Of a DNA stretch of 15,321 nt, positions 15,079 to 15,321 are shown piece by piece. A model generated the notes under the pieces. It saw nothing but the letters and a program-made list of their open reading frames with translations, made no database searches and was not told where the DNA came from. The position numbers and the translations under genes were made by a program. Source of the DNA: Brumimicrobium sp965656195 (lineage in GTDB: Bacteria > Bacteroidota > Bacteroidia > Flavobacteriales_D > Crocinitomicaceae); the NCBI GenBank assembly GCA_965656195.1, contig CBFHJL010000066.1, positions 1 to 15,321 on the forward strand. Direction: 5' to 3'. Every line of letters begins with the position of its first letter. Position 1 is the stretch's first letter.

Positions 15079-15321
15079 ATGATCACTTTAGCTTATCGGT
15101 TTCTGATGTTACTGATCACACTTACATTCATAACTCCAACTTTTTCAGTTTGGAGTCAAACACTTCCCGCTTCAAGGAGTGTAGACTGGAAAATAGCTGG
15201 TTTACGAGATACTACAACCGTTGGATTTACTTTAATCGATATGGCTAACGAAGGTGTATTCACAGATGGTACCACACCTAACGATGCTATTCTTTCCAAT
15301 ATAATAAGCAATAGTTCAGGA
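15079..15321 (+). CDS. Secreted protein, probable pectate-lyase-like beta-helix, 3' end outside window
   Basis: The frame is open from ATG at 15079 to the last base (81 codons). It starts with a signal peptide, MITLAYRFLMLLITLTFI followed by TPTFSVWSQ. The mature start reads LPASRSVDWKIAGLRD, then GFTLIDMANEGVFTDGTTPN and DAILSNIISNSSG. The segment with G-x-x-x-DG-T-x-N-D-A-I resembles the opening of pectate-lyase-superfamily (right-handed beta-helix) proteins, which usually read GADGxTDDTxALQxAI. Such proteins in Flavobacteriales often end in a T9SS sorting domain, but that end lies outside the window. The gene diverges from the WG-repeat gene across a 269-bp spacer and carries the TACGGTTAT box upstream. 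Coding is supported by the signal peptide and the open frame; the fold is an inference. Confidence 0.65.
   Translation, partial: MITLAYRFLMLLITLTFITPTFSVWSQTLPASRSVDWKIAGLRDTTTVGFTLIDMANEGVFTDGTTPNDAILSNIISNSSG

Overview
The window looks like a chromosomal stretch from a marine or aquatic member of the Bacteroidota, most likely Flavobacteriales of the Crocinitomicaceae/Cryomorphaceae type; the family-level placement is an inference. The signs are an AT-rich genome, a PorP/SprF-family outer-membrane protein, a GldH-like gliding lipoprotein, a large secreted protein with a type IX secretion (T9SS) sorting domain, the 'CDSYTWIDG' repeats common in that group, and promoters of the TTTG / TAnnTTTG type.

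Left part (1-6003, + strand): two tandem, paralogous, very large secreted beta-propeller proteins of the sortilin/VPS10, BNR (Asp-box) class. The first is cut by the left edge. They lie 35 bp apart and are probably one operon. A PorP/SprF-family protein follows (6097-6960, +), preceded by an unusual TACGGTTAT promoter-like box.

Middle (7189-12844, - strand): a doxX-ohrR operon in which a peroxide-sensing MarR/OhrR-type repressor lies downstream of a DoxX-family membrane protein. Its promoter has a perfect Bacteroidota -33/-7 pair, with a 12-bp palindrome just past the -7 element and a second palindrome 15 bp further on, which points to autoregulation. Next comes a secreted protein of about 1033 residues: signal peptide, beta-helix-like N-terminus, glycine-rich/collagen-like tract interrupted by a 99-N assembly gap, Ig/PKD-like region, four repeats of about 52 residues, and a T9SS sorting domain. 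It ends in a strong hairpin terminator. Upstream of it is a DUF418 (YeiB-like) multi-pass membrane protein.

Right part (12995-15321): a small two-helix membrane protein (+) converges on a - strand group made of a GldH-like lipoprotein, an unrecognised small lipoprotein and a secreted WG-repeat protein. At the right edge, on the + strand, a secreted protein begins that is probably a pectate-lyase-like beta-helix; only its first 81 codons are present. Its upstream region carries nearly the same TTGTTTTTA / TACGGTTAT box as the PorP/SprF gene.

Taken together, most genes concern the cell envelope, T9SS secretion/gliding and exported proteins. The doxX-ohrR pair is a separate redox-response unit. 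I see no CRISPR array, tRNA, rRNA, transposase or phage genes. The most interesting signals are the OhrR-type autoregulated doxX operon without an adjacent ohr gene, and the shared TACGGTTAT box upstream of two exported-protein genes.
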